Virus record (IMG/VR): IMGVR_UViG_3300037475_000071
Location: 1-64,000 of that record
Source of the DNA: a virus
Reading direction: 5' to 3' (one strand)
Length of the DNA: 64,000 nucleotides
The notes under the pieces were generated by a model. It made no database searches. It saw only the letters and a list, made by a program, of their open reading frames with translations, and had not been told where the DNA came from. This document shows positions 29,758-37,809 of the stretch, piece after piece; position 1 is the first letter of the stretch, and each line of letters opens with the position of its first letter. Position numbers and translations under genes: made by a program.

Positions 29758-30048
29758 GTGTCAGATAGCGAGCCGCGAATGGAAAGCGCAGCAGCCAGAA
29801 CGCATATTGGAGAACAGCAAATTGAGAAATTGGCGAGCGATCTTATCTTGAGCGAAAAATTGCCGGAGGTTGGCGAGCGTGTTCGCGTGTGGAATTTTAT
29901 GGTACACGGCACCGTAGCCGAAGAAAACGCCACATTCGAGGGCGGGAAATTTATCGACGAGTCCGGCACAAATACTGATTTGACACGAGTTGTGTCACAT
30001 TGGATGCCTGTGGCCTACCCGCCGAAGGATAGAGTCTCTAATGGATAG
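29758..30048 (+). CDS. unknown protein
   Basis: 96 aa from a GTG with AAGGAGA 7 bases upstream. N-terminal helices, then a beta part VGERVRVWNFMVHGTVAEENATFEGG. Overlaps the next start. Start bases GTGTCAGATAGCGAG resemble the ATGGATAGCGAAG starts of the next genes. Confidence 0.6.
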   Translation: MSDSEPRMESAAARTHIGEQQIEKLASDLILSEKLPEVGERVRVWNFMVHGTVAEENATFEGGKFIDESGTNTDLTRVVSHWMPVAYPPKDRVSNG

Positions 30049-30247
30049 CCCTTTTTCCCGCAATCCCAAGGTTATGTTTGGCCAAGTCTGCATTCGGGGA
30101 ACGCGAATTTCGCTCAACTTTATCAAAGCTCGGAGACGAGGCGGGGATTCAGTCAAGGCGATAGCGGAGTCTTACAACCAGACCATAGGGATCATTAGGG
30201 CAGCAATCAATTATGGTTTACGGAAACGGGGAGGCTCTAATGGATAG
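30041..30247 (+). CDS. DUF433 protein (antitoxin-like)
   Basis: 68 aa. MFGQVCIRGTRISLNFIKARRRGGDSVKAIAESY then IIRAAINYGLRKR matches DUF433, a small winged-HTH-like family usually found as the antitoxin partner of PIN-type toxins. No PIN or other toxin gene follows: the next gene is acidic and unlike a nuclease. It may be an orphan antitoxin or a DNA-binding protein. Confidence 0.75.
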   Translation: MDSPFSRNPKVMFGQVCIRGTRISLNFIKARRRGGDSVKAIAESYNQTIGIIRAAINYGLRKRGGSNG

Positions 30248-30533
30248 CGAAGAGACACCTTTAATCGTCGAGGAAATTTACACACATTGGTCACACTTCA
30301 ATTTTCAGCCCGAACAGTGGCGCAAAGCCGCTGAGCGATTCCTAGCATTAGTTGAGGCCATTAAACGGTCAGAAGCCGACGACGAAGAGGTAGATCACGA
30401 CGCTTTGGGCGAAACTTTCACAAGTTGCGACATCTGCGAACACATCAGTAATTTGCAAGATGATTTCACGGAATTCGCCAAAGAATTCGCTCCAATTTGG
30501 GCGGAAAAAGCGAAGGAGAGAGCCGATGGATAG
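30240..30533 (+). CDS. unknown acidic protein
   Basis: 97 aa. MDSEETPLIVEEIYTHWSHFNFQPEQWRK, one CxxC pair (CDIC), and an acidic middle SEADDEEVDHDALGET. Starts with the ATGGATAGCGAAGA block. No family recognised. Confidence 0.55.
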   Translation: MDSEETPLIVEEIYTHWSHFNFQPEQWRKAAERFLALVEAIKRSEADDEEVDHDALGETFTSCDICEHISNLQDDFTEFAKEFAPIWAEKAKERADG

Positions 30534-31002
30534 CGAAGACAGTAAGCCGCTCGCCGCGATTAAAAAATTTCGAGAAACTCGCGGAAGGCACGAAGGAGAG
30601 CACGATTCATTAGGCGGCGTAAGTTGCTCTCGATGCGAAATGGCATACGTCGAAGCCGAAGCCGATCTGGATTCCGTCTTGGCAGAAGAACACGACGAAG
30701 ATTGCCCATGCTACGGAGACCATGTAGAGCATTCAACAGATTGTGCTAATTGCGAGTGCGCCGGGGGACAGCAGGAGCCGCCACGACCCGATGAATGCCC
30801 GACATGCGGAAGCGTGAATCCCTATTACGTGAAAGTGGGCGGAGCTGGGGTGGAGGAGCCTGCACAATGCTCAAAATGTCAACATCCGGCTCATGACTCG
30901 GTATGCCGAGAGTGCATTTTCCCTGGAGTATTTTGTTTCTGCGGAGTTAAGCGCGGGGTGGAGGAGCCTGGCGCACCGCAACCGGCGCTGCGGCGGTGGT
31001 AA
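30526..31002 (+). CDS. cysteine-rich multi-zinc protein
   Basis: 158 aa. Five or more Cys clusters: CSRCEM, CPCYGDH, CANCEC, CPTCGS, CSKCQH, CRECIFPGVFCFCG. Acidic linkers rich in Glu and Pro lie between them. Starts with the ATGGATAGCGAAGA block shared with its neighbour. Probable protein or nucleic-acid adaptor; unknown. Confidence 0.6.
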   Translation: MDSEDSKPLAAIKKFRETRGRHEGEHDSLGGVSCSRCEMAYVEAEADLDSVLAEEHDEDCPCYGDHVEHSTDCANCECAGGQQEPPRPDECPTCGSVNPYYVKVGGAGVEEPAQCSKCQHPAHDSVCRECIFPGVFCFCGVKRGVEEPGAPQPALRRW

Positions 31003-31062
31003 ACCCGGTTATATGACGATATGCAAAGTGGGCGAAAAATGCGAACCAATTAAGGAAAATCC

Positions 31063-31113
31063 ATGAAATCAATTTTAGCGTATGTGTTACTGCTGGGGAT
31101 CGGAGCACCATAG
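31063..31113 (+). CDS. 16-residue hydrophobic peptide or decayed signal peptide
   Basis: MKSILAYVLLLGIGAP, preceded by AAGGAAAATCC. It looks like the start of a secreted protein (compare MKTILMIL at 16111) cut off by a stop. Either a tiny real peptide or a relic. Confidence 0.3.
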   Translation: MKSILAYVLLLGIGAP

Positions 31114-31147
31114 TTTGGCCGGAGATTGCAATTCCCGCCTTTTGTAG

Positions 31148-31177
31148 TTGACATTACACATCTTCCTGTTGTATCCT
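31148..31177 (+). promoter_or_regulatory. promoter of ACACA/TGTG family
   Basis: TTGACA (31148-31153), 18-base spacer TTACACATCTTCCTGTTG, TATCCT (31172-31177). It is followed by a structured leader to 31388. Confidence 0.65.
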
Positions 31178-31184
31178 CATAAAA

Positions 31185-31388
31185 GCTATAGGAGGCGGCC
31201 GGGATGCGATATTCCCAGTCATCAACATTGACCCTACGCGGAATCTCCTCGTGATGCCGCCGTCGTAGGGTTGCGTGTCTGGATAACCGTCTGGGCACAG
31301 GGCAGCTAGCGAGACAGCCGAAAAGGGGTACACGTAGCTAATAGGAATCCGCAAGCTATGTGTTCCCCGTTTCCTTTTGGAGGCTGCT
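31185..31388 (+). other. structured 5' leader
   Basis: Between promoter and the 31-aa gene. Stem ACCCTACG/CGTAGGGT (31231-31238, 31264-31271), then a stem of about 14 pairs (31325-31368; GGGG..ACAC.TAGCT with AGCTA.GTGT.CCCC) followed by GTTTCCTTTT. It could be an attenuator or a small RNA. No known riboswitch recognised. Confidence 0.45.
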
Positions 31389-31484
31389 ATGAACGAATGG
31401 GACGAAGAACTGACCGAGTTGTTAGACGCAGACTGTGCGGAATATGAACGCCGCCTTGCAGAAGAGAGGATCATCGACCTATGA
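31389..31484 (+). CDS. tiny acidic protein
   Basis: 31 aa: MNEWDEELTELLDADCAEYE then RRLAEERIIDL. TTGGAGG upstream; ATGA overlap with the next gene. It carries an exact copy of the 13-mer (31427-31439). Confidence 0.5.
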   Translation: MNEWDEELTELLDADCAEYERRLAEERIIDL

Positions 31485-31786
31485 GTGCTACCGACGAAGG
31501 ACGCCAAGCCGCAATAGATGGCAAGCACCATCTGAACAATCCTTACAAGGTTCTGACGGGCAATCACGACCAGTGGAACGGCGGGTACTGGGAGGATGAG
31601 CTAAATGAAGACAACAGCGATTTGGAAGCCGCCGACTCTAAGTTCTCCAAGTTACGTGGTTTGGACTGGGAAGCAATAGCGCAAGCCGCCGAGTATCTGG
31701 GACACACCGGTGGAGGGCCGTTGGAAGCGCGGTTACGCTCTCTGTACCAAGAAGTGAAGGGGTTGCTGCAAAATGAAGCTAATTAA
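31481..31786 (+). CDS. unknown protein
   Basis: 101 aa. Contains NPYKVLTGNHDQWNGGYWEDELNED and GLDWEAIAQAAEYLGHTGG. Coupled on both sides. No family recognised. Confidence 0.6.
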   Translation: MSATDEGRQAAIDGKHHLNNPYKVLTGNHDQWNGGYWEDELNEDNSDLEAADSKFSKLRGLDWEAIAQAAEYLGHTGGGPLEARLRSLYQEVKGLLQNEAN

Positions 31787-31997
31787 AATGCTAATACACA
31801 AGCTGCTTAATAAACAGTGTGAAGTCTCGCCTGTGACCTCGCAATTGACGAAGAAGGAAGTAGAAGATATTGAAACTTTTATGGCTGATTATGAAAAGTG
31901 CGCTGGTGACTTTACCAAATGGTTAGAACAGCAGTGCGCCGCCATTAACGCTCAGTATGATGTTCCGAAGAAAGCGCGTATTGAGTACATAATGTAG
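31773..31997 (+). CDS. unknown small protein
   Basis: 74 aa, with a basic amphipathic start MKLIKMLIHKLLNKQ and an acidic helix VEDIETFMADYEKC. Overlaps the previous gene by 14 bases. Confidence 0.55.
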   Translation: MKLIKMLIHKLLNKQCEVSPVTSQLTKKEVEDIETFMADYEKCAGDFTKWLEQQCAAINAQYDVPKKARIEYIM

Positions 31998-32026
31998 AAC
32001 TAGAACACGCAGTTGACAGTTTTCTG

Positions 32027-32056
32027 TTGACACTACACATGTTTTGCTTGTATTTT
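32027..32056 (+). promoter_or_regulatory. promoter of ACACA/TGTG family
   Basis: TTGACA (32027-32032), 18-base spacer CTACACATGTTTTGCTTG, TATTTT (32051-32056). Another TTGACA lies 14 bases upstream (32013). It leads to the recombination genes. Confidence 0.65.
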
Positions 32057-32335
32057 TGAGTTGTGCCGATGCACACAAGGTGAGGCCGGTTCTGGTCGGG
32101 CGCGACAAGGCGGGGCCAGACCTGTCCCGTTGCGGCAGTCATGGAGCGGTAGGCTAGGTCGGGAGTGACAGGTTACGGTAAGGCAGTTATGGTAAGGCCG
32201 GTTGCGGTGAGTCAGGTAGCGGTGAGTTCGGGTGAGGCGCAGCGCGATGAGACGCGGCAGGCGCGGCGGGGCACGTTTTGGTGAGGAACGTCATGATGCG
32301 ACTTGGCAGGCATATTGAAAAAGAGGAGCTAAACA
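32057..32335 (+). repeat. G-rich degenerate-repeat leader
   Basis: About 280 bases with no ORF. From about 32145 to 32270 it is built of imperfect units like GGTTACGGTAAGGC, GGTTGCGGTGAGTC and GGTAGCGGTGAG, about 14-15 bases each, very poor in C on one face. It ends with AGAGGAG before the ATG at 32336. Similar GGC-rich tracts occur in front of recombination genes in some phages. Role unknown. Confidence 0.6.
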
Positions 32336-33652
32336 ATGGGTGTACTCAGTATGAAGTTAGGTAGCATTGAATCTTTATTGCAACCAGAAGAAAAGACCAC
32401 TGTTAGCTACCCTCTTTATCGAGGAACGGTAGAACTCATTTATAACGATCAAGAGCATTCCTATTTCGTCATGCGTGACGGGGCATTGACTGGGGTAGCT
32501 GGCGTAACGTCGGTCACTGGGGTTTTGAACAAACCTAATTTGGTTCCTTGGGCTGTTAGGGAAGCCGCCGATTGTCTTATTGCAATGATGGAGGGCGACA
32601 CTTATGTAGGTGGCGACGTTCGTTACCTACCTCCAATGACGTTTGATGAGTTTGTTAGCAGGGTCACAGAGTCTAAAGCAGAATATCGCAGAATCAGCCA
32701 GCACGCTTTAGATGTGGGGCACGAAGCTCATCAATGGTTAGAGGACTTGCAAAAGTTAGCTATCAACCAGCGGACAACCATACACGCCGTGTGGGATTCT
32801 GGGCAACTTCCGTTGCCTATCATCACTCCTGATTTAAGCGTAGCAGACGACGATTTGAGAGCTAAGCGCGTAGCCGCAGCCGAAACCCATACCGAGACGG
32901 TACGCAATTGCTGTAAAGCAGGGGTCAATTGGATGTTGGCGCACAACTACAGGGCCGTTCGCGTCGAAAACAAAACATTTTCCAAGCAGTGGCTGTTCGC
33001 TGGAACGTTTGATTGCATTGCACTGGTTGATTCCTGCGATAACGAAGAGTGCTGCGCTAAACCCTACAAAAACCTAATAGTTATCGCAGATTGGAAAAGT
33101 TCTAAGGGTCTTTATCCCGAGTACAGGCTGCAATTAGCCGCCTACTTGGAATCCTGGATGGAGGAGTACGGAGACGACAACGAATTCTGGGAATCGGTAG
33201 AGAAACGCTACGGAGTGTTGTTCCCACAACGTTCCCTACAGGGGCGCATCGTTGTCAAATTGGGAAAAGAGGATGGTCAATTCGAAGCGTTTTTCCTCGA
33301 CAACGCTGACCAGCCGAAGGACTTCGCCGCGTTCCTCGGCCTCACTACCCCGTACGAACGGATTCAAGAGATAGAAGAATCCGAACGCATGGTTCGTAAC
33401 CTTGAGTCCTCCATTAAAAAAGCAGCACGAGCAGATGCAGACGCGGCCGAAGCCTTACGTAAAGCGCAGGCCAGAGCGTTGCGCCAAGCCGAGTCTGAAA
33501 ACAAGAAGCGCGAGGAAGAAGCTGCCAAAGCGTTGAAGGCCGCCGAAAAAATAGCAGCCAAAGCCGCCAAGGAAGCCGAAAAGCAGCGCGACAAAGAAGC
33601 CAAACAGTTACTCAAAGAGGCGAAGAAAGCTGGAAAGGAGTTAGTGCAATGA
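32336..33652 (+). CDS. PD-(D/E)XK exonuclease (RecB/Cas4-like)
   Basis: 438 aa. Nuclease residues: HALDVGHEAH with Glu (about 125), AGTFDCIALVD (acid of motif II, about 225), IADWKSSKG (motif III, DxK, about 255) and QLAAYLESW. The fold fits phage recombination exonucleases that resect DNA ends. The last 100 residues are an Ala/Lys/Glu-rich coiled coil (EAAKALKAAEKIAAKAAKEA). It begins the recombination block with a possible ssDNA-binding protein downstream. Confidence 0.85.
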   Translation: MGVLSMKLGSIESLLQPEEKTTVSYPLYRGTVELIYNDQEHSYFVMRDGALTGVAGVTSVTGVLNKPNLVPWAVREAADCLIAMMEGDTYVGGDVRYLPPMTFDEFVSRVTESKAEYRRISQHALDVGHEAHQWLEDLQKLAINQRTTIHAVWDSGQLPLPIITPDLSVADDDLRAKRVAAAETHTETVRNCCKAGVNWMLAHNYRAVRVENKTFSKQWLFAGTFDCIALVDSCDNEECCAKPYKNLIVIADWKSSKGLYPEYRLQLAAYLESWMEEYGDDNEFWESVEKRYGVLFPQRSLQGRIVVKLGKEDGQFEAFFLDNADQPKDFAAFLGLTTPYERIQEIEESERMVRNLESSIKKAARADADAAEALRKAQARALRQAESENKKREEEAAKALKAAEKIAAKAAKEAEKQRDKEAKQLLKEAKKAGKELVQ

Positions 33653-33972
33653 GAGAACCCACAGCAAGCGAAGAGGCCGAGATTATTAAAGGGTGGGAAA
33701 AGATAAATCGCAGTATGGAGGAACTAATCCCTTTAGTTGAAGCCAACACAGAGAAATTGAAGTATATCCATGCGTCTTTCTTTGGGATGATACCAGTGGT
33801 AAAGTGCAGTTGCGACAGGGAACATACCGATGAATGCTTGAAGTGTAACGGAGACGGGTATGTGCGGGTAGAGAAGCCAGTTACTCCTACTCCGCCCCTA
33901 GAGTGCTCCTGCGACCCAGCCTATTCTCACCTGTGCTGGAAATGTGGTGGTACGGGGTACCTGAAGCAATGA
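33649..33972 (+). CDS. DnaJ-like double zinc-finger protein
   Basis: 107 aa. A helical start, then two copies of CxC-x8-CxxCxGxGY: CSCDREHTDECLKCNGDGY and CSCDPAYSHLCWKCGGTGY. These resemble the DnaJ central zinc repeats, but no J domain is present. ATGA overlaps on both sides. Confidence 0.65.
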   Translation: MREPTASEEAEIIKGWEKINRSMEELIPLVEANTEKLKYIHASFFGMIPVVKCSCDREHTDECLKCNGDGYVRVEKPVTPTPPLECSCDPAYSHLCWKCGGTGYLKQ

Positions 33973-34529
33973 AGCTACTCCTAGTCGCCCTCCTAGCACT
34001 TACAACCACAACCCTGCACCAAGAACGTGAGAACCGCGTCAGTAACGTTCCCCCAGCCGCGTTGTTTCCCTATTACAACGGGCCAGTCACGGTGAACCAT
34101 TCTCCCACTGTGCCGACTGTGCGAATCTCCGCATTCAGCGGTGACTGCGGACTTCGCTACTTGTCGGAAGTACAGCTGGTCAACCACGCAATGGTGGCTC
34201 TGGGCGTAACCCCGGCCAGCATTGAGATTGACGAAACCGACCCCGGTAAGGGAGTAGATACCTGTCTAGGCGTGGATGCTACGTGCGACGGCAGGGCTAT
34301 CTCTATCGTTCGGTCGGGCGGCGGTTCCCTGCTCAGTATCCATCACTACTCCGTGTTCACCAGCATCGACGGGTTCAACCTGAAGCTGTTGATTGACTTG
34401 GCTCCATCGGCGAATGGACTGGATTTGACGCAGTTTGCAATAAAGCCGGGAACGTTTTTCTACCTGAAAGTAGTGAGCCAGCCGTTGATGCGAAACACAT
34501 TCATTCCGATGGGAGTTTGTCCACAATGA
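33969..34529 (+). CDS. secreted or exported protein, unknown
   Basis: 186 aa. Start at MKLLLVALLALTTTTL, a signal-peptide-like helix. The mature part is beta-rich with several Cys (GDCGLRY, DTCLGVDATCDGR, GVCPQ), fitting disulfides outside the cytoplasm. No motif recognised. It is unusual inside a replication block. Confidence 0.6.
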   Translation: MKLLLVALLALTTTTLHQERENRVSNVPPAALFPYYNGPVTVNHSPTVPTVRISAFSGDCGLRYLSEVQLVNHAMVALGVTPASIEIDETDPGKGVDTCLGVDATCDGRAISIVRSGGGSLLSIHHYSVFTSIDGFNLKLLIDLAPSANGLDLTQFAIKPGTFFYLKVVSQPLMRNTFIPMGVCPQ

Positions 34530-34786
34530 CTAAATATGTTGATGTAGCCGCACCGCCAACGCGAGGAGAAGGTAATTTAGTAAACAAATACCACATATTT
34601 CATGGTGAGGAAAATAGTCTTGATGATTGTGGAAGCCACGGCTGCACAGGGCATACTTCCTACTATCTAGTTTGCGATTGTGGATTTTCCGCTCCTTGCA
34701 GCTACGAGACAGAACAAGTCGTAATTCAGCGGCACGAATTGGACGTTATCAAGTACCAATTAGGCTTGAAGTTCTTTGTCCAATGA
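34526..34786 (+). CDS. unknown zinc-like small protein
   Basis: 86 aa. CGSHGCTGHTSYYLVCDCGFSAPC holds Cys/His clusters typical of zinc sites. ATGA coupling to the secreted protein. Confidence 0.6.
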   Translation: MTKYVDVAAPPTRGEGNLVNKYHIFHGEENSLDDCGSHGCTGHTSYYLVCDCGFSAPCSYETEQVVIQRHELDVIKYQLGLKFFVQ

Positions 34787-34949
34787 AGCCCCTGAAGTAG
34801 AGTGCTGGGGTCTGGACTACCAAGGCAAAGTCCGCGGCAAGCACAAACCACTACCTGCTGTATACGACGGGAAACCGGCCACAAGCTGCGCTTGGTGTGG
34901 TTATTTCCTAGATACACACAAAGCAGTTGACTTCACACCAGAAGTATGA
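34776..34949 (+). CDS. unknown small protein
   Basis: 57 aa from a TTG start overlapping the previous gene. VECWGLDYQGKVRGKHK and ATSCAWCGYFLDTHK look coding. Its 3' end overlaps the promoter at 34927. Start and reality are uncertain. Confidence 0.4.
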   Translation: MSNEAPEVECWGLDYQGKVRGKHKPLPAVYDGKPATSCAWCGYFLDTHKAVDFTPEV

Positions 34950-34955
34950 CACAAT
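34927..34955 (+). promoter_or_regulatory. promoter of ACACA/TGTG family (weaker)
   Basis: TTGACT (34927-34932), spacer with CACACC, CACAAT (34950-34955). It precedes the gene at 34987, which has AAGGAG. Confidence 0.5.
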
Positions 34956-34986
34956 CATAAATGTCCCTACTCAGGGAAGGAGAAAT

Positions 34987-35898
34987 ATGAGCACATCTTT
35001 GATTCCAGCACAACCGCAGGGTTCTTCCCTCGTTAAACTCGATGGTGGGTTGGCCGGATTTGAGCAGAAAATCACTATCGAACAGGTTGACTTGGTGCAG
35101 AACACCACCCGCGCCGAAGGAGCCGAACCTGGTAAATTCCGCAGCAAGTCCTCGGGACAGCACGTAACCGAACTGTTCGCCATTCCAATCGGAGCACAGA
35201 CCAAGCGTGTTCTATTTCCTGATGGGGAGTTTGGCGCGAATCCTATTTGCCGTTCTAACGACGGCATTGTCCCCGCTGACTCCATTGCAAATCCGCCCTC
35301 GCAGTCGTGTAAGACCTGCAAGATGTCTAGCTGGAACGCATACTCTGCGGCCAAACGTCGTGGAGCACCGCAGTCCACGTTACAGGCACTGAAGCCGAAG
35401 TGCGACGAGAAGCTGGAACTACTGTTCCTCGACAAGCTGACCTTCAAGGTTCTCCGTTTGAACACTGGCGGGGCGTCGTTGAAGGAAGTCAAAAGCTCCA
35501 TCCGCTCGATTCAACAAGAAATCCAGTCCATCATGGACAAGGCGGCGATGGACGAAGCCGAAGCGATAGCGGCAGGCAAGGAGTTCAAGCCAGTCAACAT
35601 CGGCATGTACGACTTCATGCTGCATATCAAATCGCACAAGCTGGTCAATAGCTCGGGAACGTTCTACGTCCTGCAAATCAAGCAAGGTCGTACGCCGTTC
35701 ACCAACGAAGATGTCCGGCAGAGGTTTGCGAAGATGTACAACAACAAAGTCGCAGCCTTGCAGGAGATGTTCACCCGCGCTACCGACGACGCCGAACAGG
35801 AGTACGTCGAAGCACAGATTGACCAGTCTATGCCGACACCTGCTGTGGCGGGCGTTGGCGGGGCTCCAGAGCCTGTCATTGAAGCGGGGTCGTACTAG
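34987..35898 (+). CDS. putative ssDNA-binding / replication accessory protein
   Basis: 303 aa. Start at MSTSLIPAQ with GAAGGAGAA upstream. Features: KFRSKSSGQHVTELFAIPI, ICRSNDGIVPADSIANPPSQ with CKTCKMSSW (zinc-like), and a C-terminal acidic part. This CRSxDGxxP...C..C..W pattern occurs in phage proteins encoded between recombination nuclease and helicase genes and thought to bind ssDNA. I infer the role from that and position. Confidence 0.5.
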   Translation: MSTSLIPAQPQGSSLVKLDGGLAGFEQKITIEQVDLVQNTTRAEGAEPGKFRSKSSGQHVTELFAIPIGAQTKRVLFPDGEFGANPICRSNDGIVPADSIANPPSQSCKTCKMSSWNAYSAAKRRGAPQSTLQALKPKCDEKLELLFLDKLTFKVLRLNTGGASLKEVKSSIRSIQQEIQSIMDKAAMDEAEAIAAGKEFKPVNIGMYDFMLHIKSHKLVNSSGTFYVLQIKQGRTPFTNEDVRQRFAKMYNNKVAALQEMFTRATDDAEQEYVEAQIDQSMPTPAVAGVGGAPEPVIEAGSY

Positions 35899-35925
35899 AT
35901 TTCAGTAGTTTTGAAAAGGAGAACA

Positions 35926-36192
35926 ATGCACTACGCAAATGGAAAAGAAGCTAAGAACGGGGACAAAATAGTTCACATTTCGCCGTATAGTGGTCACGTT
36001 ACAGTAGGCATTCTTTATGATGCCGTAGCTGGCAACGATTACTGCAACGGGAAATTGGCTATTACATCCGTCTCTGATCCCTGCCCTAACCTAAAGGAGT
36101 GTCTTCACTTGGATGATGTGAAGGCTTTGTTCCCAGAAAAGCTGGAGTTGGTTCCTACTAAAGGAGACAAACGTGGTAACAGTAGAGATTAA
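35926..36192 (+). CDS. unknown small protein
   Basis: 88 aa, AAAAGGAG upstream. Contains MHYANGKEAKNGDKIVHISP, a start common in phage proteins that bind or coordinate with genome maintenance, then HVTVGILYDAV. Unknown function. Confidence 0.6.
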   Translation: MHYANGKEAKNGDKIVHISPYSGHVTVGILYDAVAGNDYCNGKLAITSVSDPCPNLKECLHLDDVKALFPEKLELVPTKGDKRGNSRD

Positions 36193-36514
36193 CGTCACTA
36201 AGAAAGACATTGCTCAAGGCGTGTGCTCTGACGGCACTAATTGCCCCATAGCGCGTGCTGCTATTCGGGCAGGATTCGACGAAGTAGGTGTTGACAGTTT
36301 GGGACTGGTCTTCGGGTACGGGAACCTTGTACGCACAACATTTGGTAGCTATTTTGAGGATGGTGGTTGGGCGAATCTGCCTAAAGTAGCTAAAACCTTT
36401 GTTGAAACTTTCGACGGACAAGGCGAAGTTAAACCATTCAAATTTCGAGTCAAACTTAAGAACTCCGTAGCTAAGCAGTTGAAACTACGCAAATCCGCGA
36501 TTGTCTCCGCCTAA
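36173..36514 (+). CDS. unknown protein
   Basis: 113 aa from GTG with AAAGGAG 7 bases upstream. VTKKDIAQGVCSDGTNCPIARAA; the spacing suggests a small alpha/beta domain. Overlaps the previous gene by 20 bases. Confidence 0.6.
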   Translation: MVTVEINVTKKDIAQGVCSDGTNCPIARAAIRAGFDEVGVDSLGLVFGYGNLVRTTFGSYFEDGGWANLPKVAKTFVETFDGQGEVKPFKFRVKLKNSVAKQLKLRKSAIVSA

Positions 36515-36515
36515 C

Positions 36516-37145
36516 ATGGACTTCACTTTCAACAACATCGCCGCCGAGGTTCAGCAACTCAGTCCTCGTGCCGCCGTGGTTAGAGATAGCCTGAAGAAGT
36601 TGCAGGGTCGGATGAACGATTCCACCTTCGAACTGGCCGACTTGCTGGCCGAAGCTCTGGAGAACAACTACCCGACCCAGCTTGGCTTCGCTGACCTCAA
36701 TGCGTGGCTCGAAGACGCGGAACTGGACATTCGGCAGCGGCAGGCCGAACAACTTGTTCAAATCAAGTATAGGAGCGAGGCTCTTGGCATACCACGCGAG
36801 ACACTGCGCCACCTAGCGACTGGGAAACTCAAGGCCATCTTCTCCCTCGACGTTGATCGGCATTTTGGCGGGGATAAGGCCAAGTACGAAGCCGCCGTAC
36901 GCGGACTGGTAGAAGAAGCCCCGAATACCAAGCTGGATGCGCTGGAATCCAAAGTCCGGCAACAGAAAGGCATCGAGGAGGAAGGCACCGTTCTTCGCTC
37001 ATACCGTATGAGCGAGGAAGGCTACGAGAACGAAGTCAAGCCAGCCATTGAAAGAGTTAAAGGTTTGGCGGGGCAAGAGATGTCCGACGGGGCGGCACTG
37101 ATTGAGATTTGCTCAGACTTCAACGCTGGGCCTGACAGTATTTAA
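36516..37145 (+). CDS. unknown helical protein
   Basis: 209 aa, almost all helical and charged. VVRDSLKKLQGRMNDSTFELADLLAEALENNY, then a part ALGIPRETLRHLATGKLKAIF that could be a DNA-binding helix pair. Possibly ParB-like or replication-associated, but I cannot assign it. Confidence 0.6.
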   Translation: MDFTFNNIAAEVQQLSPRAAVVRDSLKKLQGRMNDSTFELADLLAEALENNYPTQLGFADLNAWLEDAELDIRQRQAEQLVQIKYRSEALGIPRETLRHLATGKLKAIFSLDVDRHFGGDKAKYEAAVRGLVEEAPNTKLDALESKVRQQKGIEEEGTVLRSYRMSEEGYENEVKPAIERVKGLAGQEMSDGAALIEICSDFNAGPDSI

Positions 37146-37211
37146 GGTCAACTATATGGTACCTTAAGCCACATAAGCACAATTATAAGACACTTTAAAA
37201 GTAAATAAAAA

Positions 37212-37499
37212 ATGGGAATAACCTTCAAAATAGTTGCTTCTGAACGCAAACTGGTTGACAAGATTGAATGTGACCACTGCGGTAAAGAAATCAAGAAACA
37301 TTCCGAGGGCAACTGGAATCCCTACGGAGAGCCATACAGCAAATTCCACAAGCCGTTGTTCGACGACTATTTTCTGCTGCAACACAGTTGGGGGTACAGT
37401 TCCCGCAAGGATTTAGAGACTCACGAAGCTGTAATCTGCGAGGACTGCTACGACGTTATTTTCAAGAACGTAAAGATTCATATTAAGCATTACGCATAA
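37212..37499 (+). CDS. zinc-binding small protein
   Basis: 95 aa. CDHCGKEIKKH near the start and CEDCYDVIF near residue 77 make one zinc site. No Shine-Dalgarno before the ATG; the upstream 60 bases are AT-rich. Confidence 0.6.
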   Translation: MGITFKIVASERKLVDKIECDHCGKEIKKHSEGNWNPYGEPYSKFHKPLFDDYFLLQHSWGYSSRKDLETHEAVICEDCYDVIFKNVKIHIKHYA

Positions 37500-37509
37500 G
37501 GAGAACCCA

Positions 37510-37809
37510 TTGTTTATCTTCAATTCATGCCCCGACCACACGCACATCATCCTCGAAGGTGACGAACGGGACATCGTTCAGTCACTTCTGGAAGCCTCTG
37601 TATTTGGCGGCGATGGTGCTGTTGACTCTGAGCAACTATCCCACTACGTAGCGGACGAGACTGGAGCTACGCCGCTAGGGGTTATGGTGACTACTTCAGA
37701 GTTGGCCGACCAGCTCATGTACGCACTCTGTAACCCTGACTACAACAACGACGAAGAGACGGAAGCTAAGCCTTTGACGACGGCTAGCAACACGACGACC
37801 ATCAACTAA
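37510..37809 (+). CDS. unknown protein
   Basis: 99 aa from a TTG start with AAGGAGAA upstream. LEGDERDIVQSLLEASVFGG, acidic; ends in a Thr-rich tail. Next gene starts at once. Confidence 0.55.
   Translation: MFIFNSCPDHTHIILEGDERDIVQSLLEASVFGGDGAVDSEQLSHYVADETGATPLGVMVTTSELADQLMYALCNPDYNNDEETEAKPLTTASNTTTIN

Noticed and set aside
30041-30533. DUF433 plus next gene as a toxin-antitoxin pair
   Set aside because: The following gene is long, acidic and without PIN or other toxin motifs.
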